Part shown: in pieces, positions 36,223 to 47,715 of the stretch
How the letters are laid out: each line of letters starts with the position of its first letter
Numbering within the stretch: the first letter of the stretch is position 1
Notes under the pieces: model-generated
Seen by the model: the letters and a program-made list of their open reading frames with translations, nothing else
Database searches by the model: none
What the model was told of the DNA's origin: nothing
Translations under genes and position numbers: made by a program
Assembly: GCA_946800325.1 (NCBI GenBank)
Contig: OX326958.1
Location: 28,064,914-28,128,913 of the forward strand
DNA: 64,000 nucleotides
DNA from: Luzula sylvatica
Lineage: Eukaryota > Streptophyta > Magnoliopsida > Poales > Juncaceae
Direction: 5' to 3'

Positions 36223-36447
36223 ATGGCTCGATTACCAGTCATTTTTCTGGTATTATGGTTATTAACAATTTCATGCTCTCAGGTCGTGATTGCAACGAGA
36301 GGTCTGAAAGGAGAGAAATGGCGAGAAACTCGAAGCCTTTTGTTAGTGGTTTTGTCGAAAGGAGGTCCGAAGCCCGGAAAAAGCAATTGTACTCACGACC
36401 GCAATCATACTGGGGGCCACTGTGAAGAACCATTAACAAAGAAATAA
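36223..36447 (+). CDS. Secreted signalling peptide precursor, CTNIP/SCREW-like
   Basis: 74 aa. Signal peptide residues 1-25 (MARLPVIFLVLWLLTISCSQ), closely similar to the 33.6-kb gene, then TRGLKGEKW aligning with ARLLKGEQQ. The C-terminal block LLLVVLSKGGPKPGKSNC has Cys56 and Cys67, again ten residues apart, enclosing Asn/His/Gly-rich sequence. It carries seven more residues (EEPLTKK) after the second Cys, where the paralog has one. It appears intact and single-exon, and arose by tandem duplication with the 33.6-kb gene (2.4 kb apart, same strand). Predicted to be an apoplastic peptide hormone; CTNIP/SCREW is favoured over PIPL because of the Cys pair. Confidence 0.78.
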   Translation: MARLPVIFLVLWLLTISCSQVVIATRGLKGEKWRETRSLLLVVLSKGGPKPGKSNCTHDRNHTGGHCEEPLTKK

Positions 36448-36691
36448 GGAAATTTGCGAAACCACGTTTAAATATGGAATTTGTGTGCTAATATTATTCT
36501 GTTTTATTTTGATATATGGATCTAATAAAATAGTGTGTTTTCTCATAGTTTTTGTTTTTTTTTTGTGATGAAATTTTCTTGTCATACAAATAGATATAAA
36601 AGAGTGATATCTAAATTTTTTGTCAATGAATAAGAGCAAAAAAAATTGGTAGTGAATAAGAGCAATATGACAATTTTGTATATGTTATTAT

Positions 36692-37071
36692 TATTAAAAT
36701 TAATGCTTTTAATATTTTATATAATAATATTATTAATATTTTGGGCATGATATTATAATTAATTATGTGTGAAAATGTGGGAGATGTATCTGAAATTAGA
36801 AATGTATCTTGAATAAATAGATGTATATTGAAGATAAATAAGTGTCTATTAGTTAGAAAAGAAGTATCTAGAATAGTTGGGTGTGTTTATGGAGGATGAA
36901 TAAGATTGTTATATAAAGCAACTTTGTACTGTATGATTTTTAACAGAGAGTTACAATAAAAAAAAAAAGAACGAATGTCTCTCTCTCTCCAGCGTGATAT
37001 ATCTTTGTTTCCATTGATTTGATACCCTCCATGATTGTTCCCACTTAATAAAATAAGCCATATTTTCAACA
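36692..37071 (+). repeat. Copia 5' LTR (380 bp)
   Basis: It runs from TATTAAAATTAATG to ...TTTTCAACA and matches the 3' LTR across its length. It holds TTATATAAAGCAAC (a likely TATA region near 36910) and a poly-A-like AATAAAA. The first dinucleotide is TA rather than TG. Confidence 0.88.
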
Positions 37072-37074
37072 AAT

Positions 37075-37088
37075 TGGCATCAGAGCCA
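37075..37088 (+). other. Copia primer-binding site
   Basis: TGGCATCAGAGCCA lies three bases after the LTR and is one mismatch from the tRNA-Met site TGGTATCAGAGC. Confidence 0.85.
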
Positions 37089-37147
37089 CGGTTGTTTGCG
37101 AGTGTTTGCGAGAGCGAGTTTGGAGAAATTTGGAGAATGAGAAAACC

Positions 37148-40100
37148 ATGACAGTCCAAGGCAGCGTTTTCGGGCTCCCACATGTTTCGCAACTTATTTT
37201 CGATGCCGAAAATTACGATTATTGGATTATTAAAATGAAGACTCTTTTGATCGCGCAAGATCTATGAGAAATAGTAGAAGAGGGAGTGACTACGACAAAA
37301 GAAGCCGAAACTACTGAAGCGGGGAAACAAAATAAGAAGAAAGATGCAAAAGTCCTATACTTGATACAACAAGTAATTTCGGATAAATTATTCCCGAGAA
37401 TAATTGGCGCTAAAACTTCGAAGGAGGCGTAGGAGATTTTGCAACGACAATTTCAAGGAAACGAAAAAGTGAGAACGGATAAACTCTTTACGCTTAAGAG
37501 AGAATTTCAAAACATGAAGATGAAGGAGAACGATACCCTCAAAGATTTTTTTCTCCAATATTTTAGAAGTGATAAACCAAATAAAAGGTTTTGGCGAAGA
37601 AATGACCGATAAATCGCTTTGCGAGAAAATACTTATTAGCATTTCTTCAAAATACATCAACATGGCTTCTATTATCGAAGAAATCAAAGATCTATCGACT
37701 CTTAGTGTGCATGACTTGATGGGTTTTTTAGAGAGGCACGAACAATGATTAAATCGAGGCACCGAGCAATCTTCAGAGAGTGTGTTCCAATCAAAAGCTG
37801 CCGTAACCGAATCATCAAACCAAAATACTGTTAAGGGAAAATCATTTCGTGGGGGTCGAAACGGTAGAGGTCGAGGTCAGGGAAGATTTGGAAGATTAGG
37901 AGGTAGAAGAAATTACCAAAATAATCAAGATCAATGGTGTGGTGTGTGCAAAAGTTCGACTCGTGCCGAGAAAGATTGTTGGAACAAAGGAAAGACTCAA
38001 TGCTACAATTGCAATAAGTTCGGCCATATTAAAAATGATTGCCGAGTTAAAACAATTGAACAATCCAATTATACCGAAGAGAAAATCGACAATGAAAATA
38101 TTTTCTACACGTGTCAAGCGGCCTTTGAGAAGAAGAATGATGTGTGGTACGTCGATAGCGGGCGTAGCAACCATGTGACCTGAATCGAATCGGTCTTTAG
38201 TGAAATCGACAAGACGACCACTACTCAAAATACCATGGAAAATGATGCGGTTGTTCGATCTAAAGGAAAAGGAACGATTGCAATTGAGTCGAAGAAATGT
38301 CGAATGTTCATTCGAGATGTGTCGTTTGTCCCGGAGTTGGCGCAAAATTTGTTGAGTGTTGGACAATTGGTTGAGAATGGACACACGGTCCATTTCGAAG
38401 GCGATTGTTGCAAAAAATTTGAAAAGGCGAAAAACGGAGGTCAAGTAATAGCGAATATTAAAATGAAAAAAAATCGAAATTTTCCTCTCACTCTTGAAAC
38501 ATCGAAACTTGTCGCTTTGGCAGCCGGTGTGGAAGATGTATCATGGTTGTGGCACAGAAGGCTCGGCCATGTGAATTTTGGGAGTTTGAAGTTCTTGAGT
38601 AAAAAAAATACATCGAGAATCATTTCCGAAAGAAAATGCATCGAGAAAAATCTACGGTTTACCGAATATTGAAGAGAATGATGATGTGTGTGAGGCGTGT
38701 GCTCTTGGTAAAATACATCGAGAATCATTTCCGAAAGAAAATATATGGAGAGCGACAAAATCATTGGAGCTATTGCATACCGATGTTTGTGGTCCAATGA
38801 AGACACCTTCACAAGGCGGTAACCGATATTTCATTATCTTCATAGACGATTACTCGAGGATGTGTTGGATTTATTTCATTAAACAAAAATTCGATGCATT
38901 TTCTATCTTCAAGAAGTTTCAAATGATGGTTGAGAGGCAAAGTGGATGCTTCATCAAGAAGTTACGAAGTGATCGAGACGGCGAATACAATTCTAAAGAG
39001 TTCGACAAATTTTGTGAAGATGTCGGATTAGAGAGGCAATTGACGGTTGGATATACACCCGAACAAAATGGTGTTGCCGAAATGAAGAATCGGACAATCG
39101 TTGAAATGTCACGAGCAATGTTGAATGAGAAGGGTCTTCCGACTATTTTTTGGGCTGAGGCAGCGAGTACCTCGGTTTATTTGTTAAATCGATGTCCGAC
39201 AAAAGCGGTGAAAGATAAAACGCCGTTTGAAGTGTGGTCCGGTAATAGAAAATCATCGGTCAATCGCTTGCGAATTTTCGGATCTATTTGCTACACGCAT
39301 GTTCCGAAAAAGATGAGACACAAGCTTAAAGAAAGAGGAGAAAAGTGTGTCTTTGTGGGTTCTAGCTCACAATCAAAGGGTTGTAGACTCTTTAGTTTGA
39401 AAAGAAATAAATTAATAACGAGCCGCGATGTGATTTTTAATGAAAAAGCCAAGTGGGATTGGAAAGGAAAAGGAGTTGATGATGACTCCGTTGTAGTAGA
39501 AGAAAAACAACCCGACCCGCGAGTTGAGAAAAATAATGATGAAGATGAAAGTGAAGAAGAAGAAAAAATACCGCGATCTCCTCCGACAAATATCGCATCA
39601 AGTTCCTCAACACGAAAACCAACACCGATAAAAATGAGAAGATTAAGTGATATTTATATGAATTGCAATTTTTGTGTCGTAGAACCGACATGTTTTGAGC
39701 AAACGATTCAAGAGGAGGTTTGGAGAAAAGCGAGGGAAGAAGAAATAAAAATGATCGAGAAAAATAAAACGTGGGAGTTAGTCGAGAAATTGAACGAGAA
39801 AGGTGTAATCGGGTTAAAGTGGATTTATAAGACGAAAATAAATCCGGATGAATCGGTTCAAAAATACAAGGCGAGACTAGTTGCGAAAGGATACACTCAA
39901 CAACCCGGTACCGACTATCAAGAGACGTTCACGCCGGTGGCAAGACACGAGACGATTAGATTGTTGATTGCATTGGCCGCACATAAAGGTCGGAAATTAT
40001 ACCAACTTGTTGTGAAATCTGCTTTCTAAATGGTGTGTTGAAAGAGGAGGTCTACGTGGAGCAACCGCAAGGATTTGTGGTTGACGAAGACGATAACAAG

Positions 40101-41801
40101 GTCTACAAATTGTAGAAGGCTTTGTATGGGCTGAAACAAGCACCCCGTGCATGGTATAACAATATTGATGCGTACTTCACCGAAAAATGGTTTAAAAGGA
40201 GTCCGAGTGAACCAACCCTTTACATCAAGCAAGGCAAAACCGGTATGATTGTCGTTTCTCTTTATGTCGATGATTTCATTGTTACCGGTAGTGATGAAAA
40301 GATGGTGCGAGAATTCAAAGAGGATATGATGAAGAAATATGAGATGAATGATTTGGGATTACTTCATTATTTTTTGGGTATCGAGATTAATCAAAGCGAA
40401 GATGGAGTTTTTATTTCGCAAATGAAGTATGCCCAAAATATTCTCACTAAATTTAAATGGAGAATTGTAATCCGGTGACGATACCGATTTTGGTGAATGA
40501 AAAGATGATGAAAGAAGATGGTAGTGGTGATGCCGACGAATCAGTCTATAGAAGCATAATAGGTAGTTTATTATACCTTGTCGTTACAAGACCCGACATT
40601 ATGTATGGAGCGGGTTTGTTATCTCGGTTCATGAATAAGCCGAACAAATTACATTTTGGAGTAGCGAAGAGATTATTGCGATACATACAAGGTACCAAAG
40701 ATTTCGGACTTATGTATGAGAAGAATGAGAAAGCGAAAATAGAATTGGTTGGATTTTGTGATAGCGATTGGGCCGGTAGTGTGGATGACATGAGAAACAC
40801 ATCCGGTTACGCATTTACCCTCGGATCGGCTATATTTTCATGGGCCTCGAAGAAGCAAGAACGAGTCGCGATTTCAACGATGGAGGCGGAATACGTGTCG
40901 GCAAATGAAGCCGCGAGACAAGTTGAATGTTGAGAAAGGTGTTAGAAGACATGGGGGAGAAACAAGAAACAGCAACGGTTCTCTTTTGCGATAAAATCCG
41001 TGATAGACATGGGGGGAATACGTCTTCCATAGTCGAACCAAGCATATCAAGCTACGACCAAGGTTGTTAAAATCGGGATTCTACCTTGAATCGATCGGGG
41101 GTAGAATCGAATCGGATCGTAAAATCGTATGTAGAATCGTAAGATTCTATGGAAAATAGAAAAATAAAATAAAATAATATATTGTCAACACATTTTATAA
41201 TCGAGACATATCAAAGCATGCATTAACCATACTCACCCAAAATATATAATATAAACTTCTAATTTGCAAATTTGAAAATTTGGGCGAAATTAAGATAGCT
41301 TCTCTTCTTCTCCTTCTTGAATTGGGAAATGGTATCAAATGAGAATATAAAGTGACACGGTGGGGAATGTGAAGAGACACAATTATATTGGAAAATAATT
41401 GTTAGTTTTGGCACATAAGTGTATTGGGCTATTAATTTTTTTATGTTTGGCATTCAAATATTTGTAACATTAATATAATCGTAGAATCTTAAATTACACT
41501 TGATTCTACACGATTCTACGATTTAACTCCCGATTCAACCTCGATTGTACTAAATTACGATTTTACGCACGACTTGACTCGTTTTCTTCTCTCAGAATCG
41601 TAGAATCGTGCGATTTTACGAGTTGAATCGCGATTTTGACAACTATGGCTACGACATCACTTTATTCGAGAAGTGGTTGGAGATGACGAACTCATTGTCA
41701 AGCATGTCAAATCCGAAGATCAATTGGAGGATATTTTCACTAAGGCGCTTCCAAACGAGAATTTTGTTCGCTTTCGAAAAATTATGGGAAATGACGAATA
41801 A
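37148..41801 (+). pseudogene. Copia gag-pol polyprotein, decayed
   Basis: From an ATG at 37148, gag shows NYDYWIIKMKTLL, then TGA at 37265 where Trp is expected, and a further stop at EA*EILQ. The nucleocapsid region has two zinc knuckles: CGVCKSSTRAEKDC (38-kb region, His replaced by Arg) and CYNCNKFGHIKNDC (intact). The protease motif is DSGRSNH (usual Cys replaced by Arg), followed by a stop. The pre-integrase WLWHRRLGHVNF, integrase Asp-Asp-Glu signature (DVCGPM, RSDRDGEY, NGVAEMKNR), RT (LYVDDFIV at about 40260; KARLVAKGYTQ upstream) and RNase H (CDSDWAG, TMEAEY) follow. A frameshift lies near 40020, a TAG at about 40113, and a hAT insertion splits the C-terminus, which ends EDQLEDIFTKALPNENF before TAA at 41799. 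Confidence 0.93.
41059..41647. mobile_element. hAT element inside copia pol, TSD GCTACGAC
   Basis: Ends CAAGGTTGTTAAAATCG and ...CGATTTTGACAACTATG. GCTACGAC is duplicated at 41051-41058 and 41648-41655. Removing it and one copy of the duplication rejoins the copia reading frame end. Interior is AT-rich with repeated AGAATCGTAGAATCG motifs and no transposase. Same end type as the 8122-8700 element. Confidence 0.9.
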
Positions 41802-41808
41802 AAGCATT

Positions 41809-41817
41809 AAGGAGGAG
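41809..41817 (+). other. Copia polypurine tract
   Basis: AAGGAGGAG lies directly before the 3' LTR and would prime plus-strand synthesis. Confidence 0.8.
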
Positions 41818-42287
41818 TATTAAATTAATGTTTTTAATATTTTATATAATAATATTATTAATATTTTGGGCAGGATATTATAATTAATTATGTGTGAAAA
41901 TGTTGGAGATGTATCTGAAATTAAGAAATATATCTTGAATAAATAGATGTCTATTGGAGATAAATAGGTGTCTATTAGTTAGAAAAGATGTATCTAGAAT
42001 AGTTTGGTGTGTTTATGGGGGATGAATAAGATTCTTATATAAAACAACTTTGTACCACTGTTTTAAAAACCGTACCGGACCGGACCGGCCGGTTTGTCCA
42101 AAAAAATCGGACCCGGTTGAAAAAACGGTCCGGAATCATCAAAGGATCGGATTTGCATCTGACCCGACCAAACCAGCTTGAACCGGACGGTTTTGACAAT
42201 AAAACCGGACCGGACCGGACTAGTAAAACTGGACGGTTTGTTTCCTCCTTATTCTTCGTGATTTTTCCCAATTTTTCCCCTTTTCGT

Positions 42288-42354
<67 letters not shown>

Positions 42355-43613
42355 TTCTGCCTGTAAGATGGTGCTAGAAGCAAAGAATGAAGAGGGAACT
42401 TGATCTCTGCAGATTGAAATGGGCTTCTTTTCCTGAGCGTGAGAAAGAGGGATTTTGATCCGTGAGAAACATTTGTTCTTGTTCTTAATTAGTTCAGTGG
42501 CATCTAGTTTCATCTACGAGGTGCTTGTTTTGCTTTATTAATCAATATTTTTGCCTAATATGTTTCGAAATAAATGATTTTTGCTTGATCTGTGATAATT
42601 CATTTAGTTCTTTTAATCAGATGAAGTGTTCCGTTGAGGGTAATGACGGATTTAGCTAATTAATATTCAAGAGGGAAATGCTTCTGGAAGAAGCTTACTT
42701 CAAGCAAAAAAGAGAATATTGTTTCTCCCATTTAATTTCTGAATTTCTTACTTAATTCTTTTGCATCGAGTAAAAGAATAGTTCAATTGGATCTAAAATT
42801 TGAGAATTTCGAATCCACCAATCAATATAGTTAAGCTTATAAATCTGAGAACAATTTGATTTCAGATTGTGGCGGAGCAGCTCGAGGCGTTGGCAGAAGG
42901 AGAAATGAACGTGACGAGACTGAACATGTGCCACGGCACGCATTAGCCACACCGCAGCGTGATTCGTCGAGGAAGTTAAACGAGGAGAAGGGTTTTGCCA
43001 TGACTGTCATGATGGGATTAGAGTTGGGACTAACGATGAAACTGACACTTAGTTGGTACACTAGAGGAACAAACAAATTGAATCAAAATTATTCAGATTT
43101 TGAGGAGCAACTGTATCACTGGAAGGGATTCAAGTTTGGACGATTGGTGAAATACTCGCAATGATTGTACTGCAGAAACTGGTATATCAAGTCCATCGCT
43201 ACTGGCCAAAGAACTCTGGACTCTGTCGATTCTGACTAGCTCGTAGTTGATGTGTTAATGTTTTGAAGTTTGTTTTGTTACTCTTGAAGACTAAACATAA
43301 AAAATTGCATGCTCGAATGTGGCGTGCAAAAGAAAATTGCATGACCGAATCTTCCTAAATCTTAAGGGTTTACGAGTCTTGAATATTTGGATCGAAACAT
43401 CTAAAGTCTTTGTGTGTGATATTAGATATCGTAATGTTATTTACAACTTACGAACCAGTAATTGAACCGATGACCCGCCGGTCCGACCAGTAAACCGATG
43501 ATCCGAGACTCGGCCGGGTCGTCGTCCGGTCCGATTTTTAAAACATTGCTTTGTACTGTACGATTTTCAACAGAGGGTTATAATAAAAAATAAAAAAAGA
43601 AGAGGAAGCCAAT

Positions 43614-43681
<68 letters not shown>

Positions 43682-43776
43682 GCGTGATATATCTTTGTTT
43701 CCATTAATTTGATACCCTCCATGATATTAAACTCCCAGATTGTTCTCACTTAATAAAATAAGCCATATTTCCAACA
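41818..43776 (+). repeat. Copia 3' LTR, split by a hAT element
   Basis: It starts TATTAAATTAATG and ends TTTCCAACA. It is interrupted at 42056-43548 by another transposon. It also carries a long (CT)n expansion at about 43616-43679, where the 5' LTR has only a few CT units. Confidence 0.88.
42056..43548. mobile_element. hAT element in copia 3' LTR, TSD CTTTGTAC
   Basis: Inverted ends CACTGTTTTAAAAACCG and, on the other strand, CAATGTTTTAAAAATCGG. The 8-bp CTTTGTAC is repeated at 42048-42055 and 43549-43556. Subterminal tracts are rich in ACCGGACCGG. It contains a (CT)n microsatellite at 42290-42351 and an open frame 42856-43164 with no recognised domain. 1.49 kb, no transposase. Confidence 0.88.
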
Positions 43777-43899
43777 ATTATGACCGCAAAAAAATTGGGT
43801 CTTTCTCGGATTCAATTTTTTTGTTTTTAAATGTTATTTTTGTATGTAAAACAATTTGTTTCTAGCATAAACAAAGTTATATATCAAAGAAGAGAAAAT

Positions 43900-45830
43900 T
43901 TACAGCTCAATCCTCCATATTTTAAAAATTGGAGTGAGTCGTTGACGGTTCTTTCGAGGTCTGGTCTTTGATCGAGCATTTCGAAGTCAGATCCGACATG
44001 GTGAGTGTATAGATTCGTCCAAAATCGTTCTCCAACCCCGCAAACTCCGTTTCACTAATCGGGACACGGCTCGAAGCTCTCAAATCTTGATCTACCTCAT
44101 TTCGACGAATATGAGATAAACAATATTTGTAATGTAAAAATAAATCAAACAAAAAAATACTTCTATCAAGATGCATCTAGGGCCTTTCATTAAGACGTCC
44201 TTCACTTATTTGAGCTATTTATTTTTAAGAACAACTTGTTCTTCAAATACGCCGAAGCCCGATGCTGCTTAGATTCGTACATCAGCTTCAACCAATCATT
44301 GTCTCCTATAGAGTATCACTACTACCGACGTAATTATCCCACCCATTTTTAAAATATTTTGGATCACAACTACTCTACAATATACTTAAAAGCTTTCAAA
44401 ATCATAGCGGCGAAGATGACGCGTCATACTTTCTTCAATATGTCATGCACATATACGATGAGGTGCTTGTGGTAGTACGTTCCGAATTGCTTCAGCCATG
44501 GAAGAACATCCACCGGTTATCCAAAATTTAGGACGATTATGGTACATTGTGGTTATGAAGGTAGACAAATCTATTTCACATCCAAAAAGTGTAGTCGAGC
44601 GGTGGTGATTAACCCCCACAAATGAATAAACGGCATATTGTTGGGAAATATCCTCGACCCCGGGCCCGCGCAGCGGATATGTAGGCCCGGTTCGATTCCC
44701 CGATTCCCGAGATCACGCCACGACTTCGAGGGTACGATGCAAATAGAAGGTTAGATCCATACCAGTTCCAAATTGATGGAACACGAAGGGTTGATCGCTG
44801 CCTCCTATTCCTCCGGTCACGTTGGTGACTTTACGCGCGTCCCACACCGTGCGTCCTTCACCGTTCGTTCCCGTTCTTCGATCACAACGGAGAGCCCCAA
44901 GTGTTGCTCCTCCACACGTATCCACCTTGAGTCGGAAGACGCCGGACACGGATACACCTGCCTAGACGATGTATCGGTGCACTTGCTTGATCTCAATCGA
45001 TTCTCTATTAATCTCTCTTCGTGCCTTTTCACTCACAAAAGATCAAATCTGAATTTGCTCTTTTCTTGTGTCTTGGGCAGAATATTGCTTTGAATTACTT
45101 CTGAATTCCTTAGTGAAAATGAGAGAGAAAATCCTATTTATACCTAATAGGATAAGGATTAGCCAAAAGGCATGTGTATCCAATATACACCCTTTCACAC
45201 AGAAAACTGTATGAACCTGTTCAGTATTCTGTCCAGACGAAATTGATAAATTTCTCTGACAGAAAATCAACCAACACGAAAGTTGTAGATAATCTTATTA
45301 TCTACACAACCCAATTTGGCCCAGCCCAATTGGAGTTCGTATGCAAAAGTTATGACTGTTTTACTAACTGTATGTCATACTGTTGCACCCTTTCGGTATT
45401 TCACAGAAACGACATTTATACTTCGTTCATATGAAATATATTTCTATATGAAGGTTGTAGATAATCTCATTATCTATCTAACTCAATTTGAACCATTCTA
45501 ATTGGATTTTCCCACTGAAAGTTATGGCCACGAATGTACGACTACATTCGTTTATCCTTGTGTACACTTTTACGGTTGATCCGAAACTGTATTTCTTTCA
45601 CATATTATATCGATTTACGCGGTATGTACTCTTGAAAGTGATGACATTGCCGAAACACATATAATCATTTCTAGACGGATAATCATACAACATTAGAGAA
45701 ATAATCCGAAACGCTTATGCCTCCTCTAACAACATAAACGTCATTTCCGCATCGGCATCATTCTCCATGAATAAAGTTGCGTCGCACTCGTCTTGATATG
45801 CCTAAACAAATTAGAGACACACAATTAGAT
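43900..45830 (-). pseudogene. FAR1/FRS-type MULE transposase remnant, split by a solo LTR
   Basis: On the minus strand, from about 45790: MENDADAEMTF, then TYRVNRYNMPF up to the LTR insertion at 45600. It resumes at 44638 with FVGVNHHRSTTLFGCEI, then SMAEAIRNVLPQAPHRIC, HIEESMTRHL, DWLKLMYESKQH, AYLKNKLF and LRASSRVP. These are the ordered landmarks of the MULE transposase core shared by FAR1/FHY3 proteins (NHH...LFGC; AMxxAIxxVFP..HRxCxWH; WLxxMYExR). A TAA near 45700, a TGA in place of the Trp before HI, and frameshifts show it is dead. It could derive from a transposon or a domesticated FRS gene. Confidence 0.8.
44639..45600 (-). mobile_element. Solo LTR (962 bp), TSD CATAT
   Basis: On the minus strand it begins TGAAAGAAATACAG at 45600 and ends TTTCCCAACA at 44639, with CATAT repeated on both sides (44634-44638, 45601-45605). 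Its body matches the LTR at 14648-15652. It contains the ACGAATGTAGTCGTACATTCG palindrome-like cluster. Formed by recombination between two LTRs; it interrupts a transposase pseudogene. Confidence 0.9.
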
Positions 45831-46576
45831 TATAAAGCAAATAATAATTTTTAGCTCTACAAAATTATTCGGCATAAAAATCGAAAAATCAGAAATTAAA
45901 CAGAATTTGAAGACAAAAGATTGTGCTAAAAATATTAAAATCAAAATCTGTATTTTTTTAAATCAAAATTAAAATCTATGATTTTTTTTGATAAAAAATC
46001 AGCAAACTCTAAAATCTGTAAAATTTGAATTTGTAAAAACTAAAAGAACTTCATTTTATTAAAAATCAAGTAAGATTGATCGAATTAGAAATTGGTAAAT
46101 GTACTATTTGATTATTTTCCAATTAATGATGAAACGAGCATGGAGAAAGAGGTGGCGGATGTTCTTAATCTGTCCAATCAGAAAAGCGCTAGTGGAGATA
46201 TTTTCTCTATTACCTGAAAACAAATGTGTTTTTGATAGATAATTCGGAGGTGGCGAATGTTCTTAATCGTGTCCAGTCAGAAAATGAATTATTGCTTTGA
46301 TCGTGGTTAGCTATACAAGATGCTCGAAAATGTTTGATGCGGAAGAAAAAAGTTAGGTTTGGTAGAACTCTAAATATGCAAGCGGGTTATTTGAGAAATT
46401 TTGTGAGAATCCCTAACATTGGTTATTTCGTTTTAGTGATGCCATATTTCGAATAATTACTACGGAAACTATAAGTCTCGGAAGGGTGTTAAAAGTTTTT
46501 TTAGAAATATTTCTCTAGTCTTTTTTTTCATTCCTTTGGTAGCTTAAAATATTTCTCTTTTTTTTCATTCCTTTAG
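45831..46576. other. AT-rich intergenic DNA
   Basis: No gene recognised. A phrase around GGTGGCGGATGTTCTTAATC occurs twice (46152, 46250), and a TTTTTTTTCATTCCTTT phrase twice (46522, 46561). Confidence 0.5.
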
Positions 46577-46577
46577 G

Positions 46578-47715
46578 GCCTGTTTGGAGAGGTGGAATTT
46601 GGGGTGGAATTACATTTTGAGATCCGGCAAAGTATAGATTATCTGTTTGGTTAACATTTGGAACTAGAATTTATGAATGCGGGTATTTCTCCCCCCTTCT
46701 ATTTACCCGCAAACTGGGACTCTTCAAAAAGTTGGAATGTCAAATTGCTGGCAAATTATCAACGCCCAAATACCCATTCCTTCTCTCTCTTCTATTTCGC
46801 CAACTCCTCTTTCTCTCTTTGCTCAGCTCTTCTCGTGTGATACTATTTAGTTTGCTCACTAATTTTCTGAATCTCTCTCATTTTGCTGGCTCTCACGCTG
46901 GCTCTCTCTCATTTGCAAAATCTCTGTCTCACACACACTCTCTATCTAGTCATATTTGTCTCTTTCTGAGACATGCAAATAATTGGGGACTATTAATGTT
47001 CGGTTAATTTTTGTATCTCTCATTTGCTAAATCTTTGTCTCGGTTAATCTTTGTATTTTTGGGTTATTTCTTGGTTGATTGAAGATTTGAAGTTATTTGT
47101 TACAATTTTCTGGTTCAGTTCAATTGATGTATATTTGGGAACTAACTGATCTTTAATTGATTATATTTGACGTTTACTTGATGACTATTACTGCAAGATG
47201 GATTTATTGGATATAATTAAGGACTATTAATACAAAGTGAGGTGTAATTGAGGGGGTGTATTTAGGGGGATTAATAGTTTTAATTGAAAGATTTCACAAA
47301 GTTCAAGAGATATGTTTTATATGTTTTAGGGGGTGTATTTGACAGCCTTTCATTGTTTTGACTCTGATTATGTTTAGTATGCATTCAAGAGATATGGTTA
47401 AATGTTTCATAATGACAATACATGCAGTGATTAAGATAAACACAATATGATTACTGTTTTTTTAGTCTCTGTACATTGTGTATCCATTGAATTCGGTCGG
47501 TGGTAAACAAAAAAGTTTCAAAATGTCTTAAACAAAGTTTGTAGATTAAGATAATAGTCATTTTAATCAAAAAATGAACATAATTATTATTTTCATTATC
47601 TATACTTTTTGTTTCATCAAAAAATGAACACAATAACAAAATTCCAGAATTTTTTCAAACAACCAAACAATGAATTATACTTTCCAGCATCTTATAATTT
47701 GTACATCCAAACAAA
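46578..47715. mobile_element. Candidate PIF/Harbinger-like non-autonomous element
   Basis: The left end TTA|GGGCCTGTTTGGAGAGG is typical of this superfamily. The right end, read on the other strand, gives GTTTGTTTGGATG and then GCTGGAAAGTATAATTCATTGTTTGG-like text, paralleling GGCAAAGTATAGATTATCTGTTTGG on the left. The terminal bases on the right are decayed and no TTA copy is certain. Interior includes pyrimidine-rich leader-like sequence. Confidence 0.4.

Larger units (their letters stand above)
36692..43776 (+). mobile_element. Full-length but dead Ty1/copia element, TSD ATTAT
   Basis: The complete structure is: target-site duplication ATTAT (36687-36691, 43777-43781), 5' LTR, primer site, gag-protease-integrase-RT-RNase H order (Ty1/copia), polypurine tract and 3' LTR. 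Two hAT elements are inserted in it: one between RNase H and the end of pol, one in the 3' LTR. Many stops and frameshifts show it is inactive. Confidence 0.93.

Noticed and set aside
42856..43164. 102-aa open frame inside the hAT element at 42056-43548
   Set aside because: No transposase or host domain recognised, and length is near chance for this GC-richer patch.
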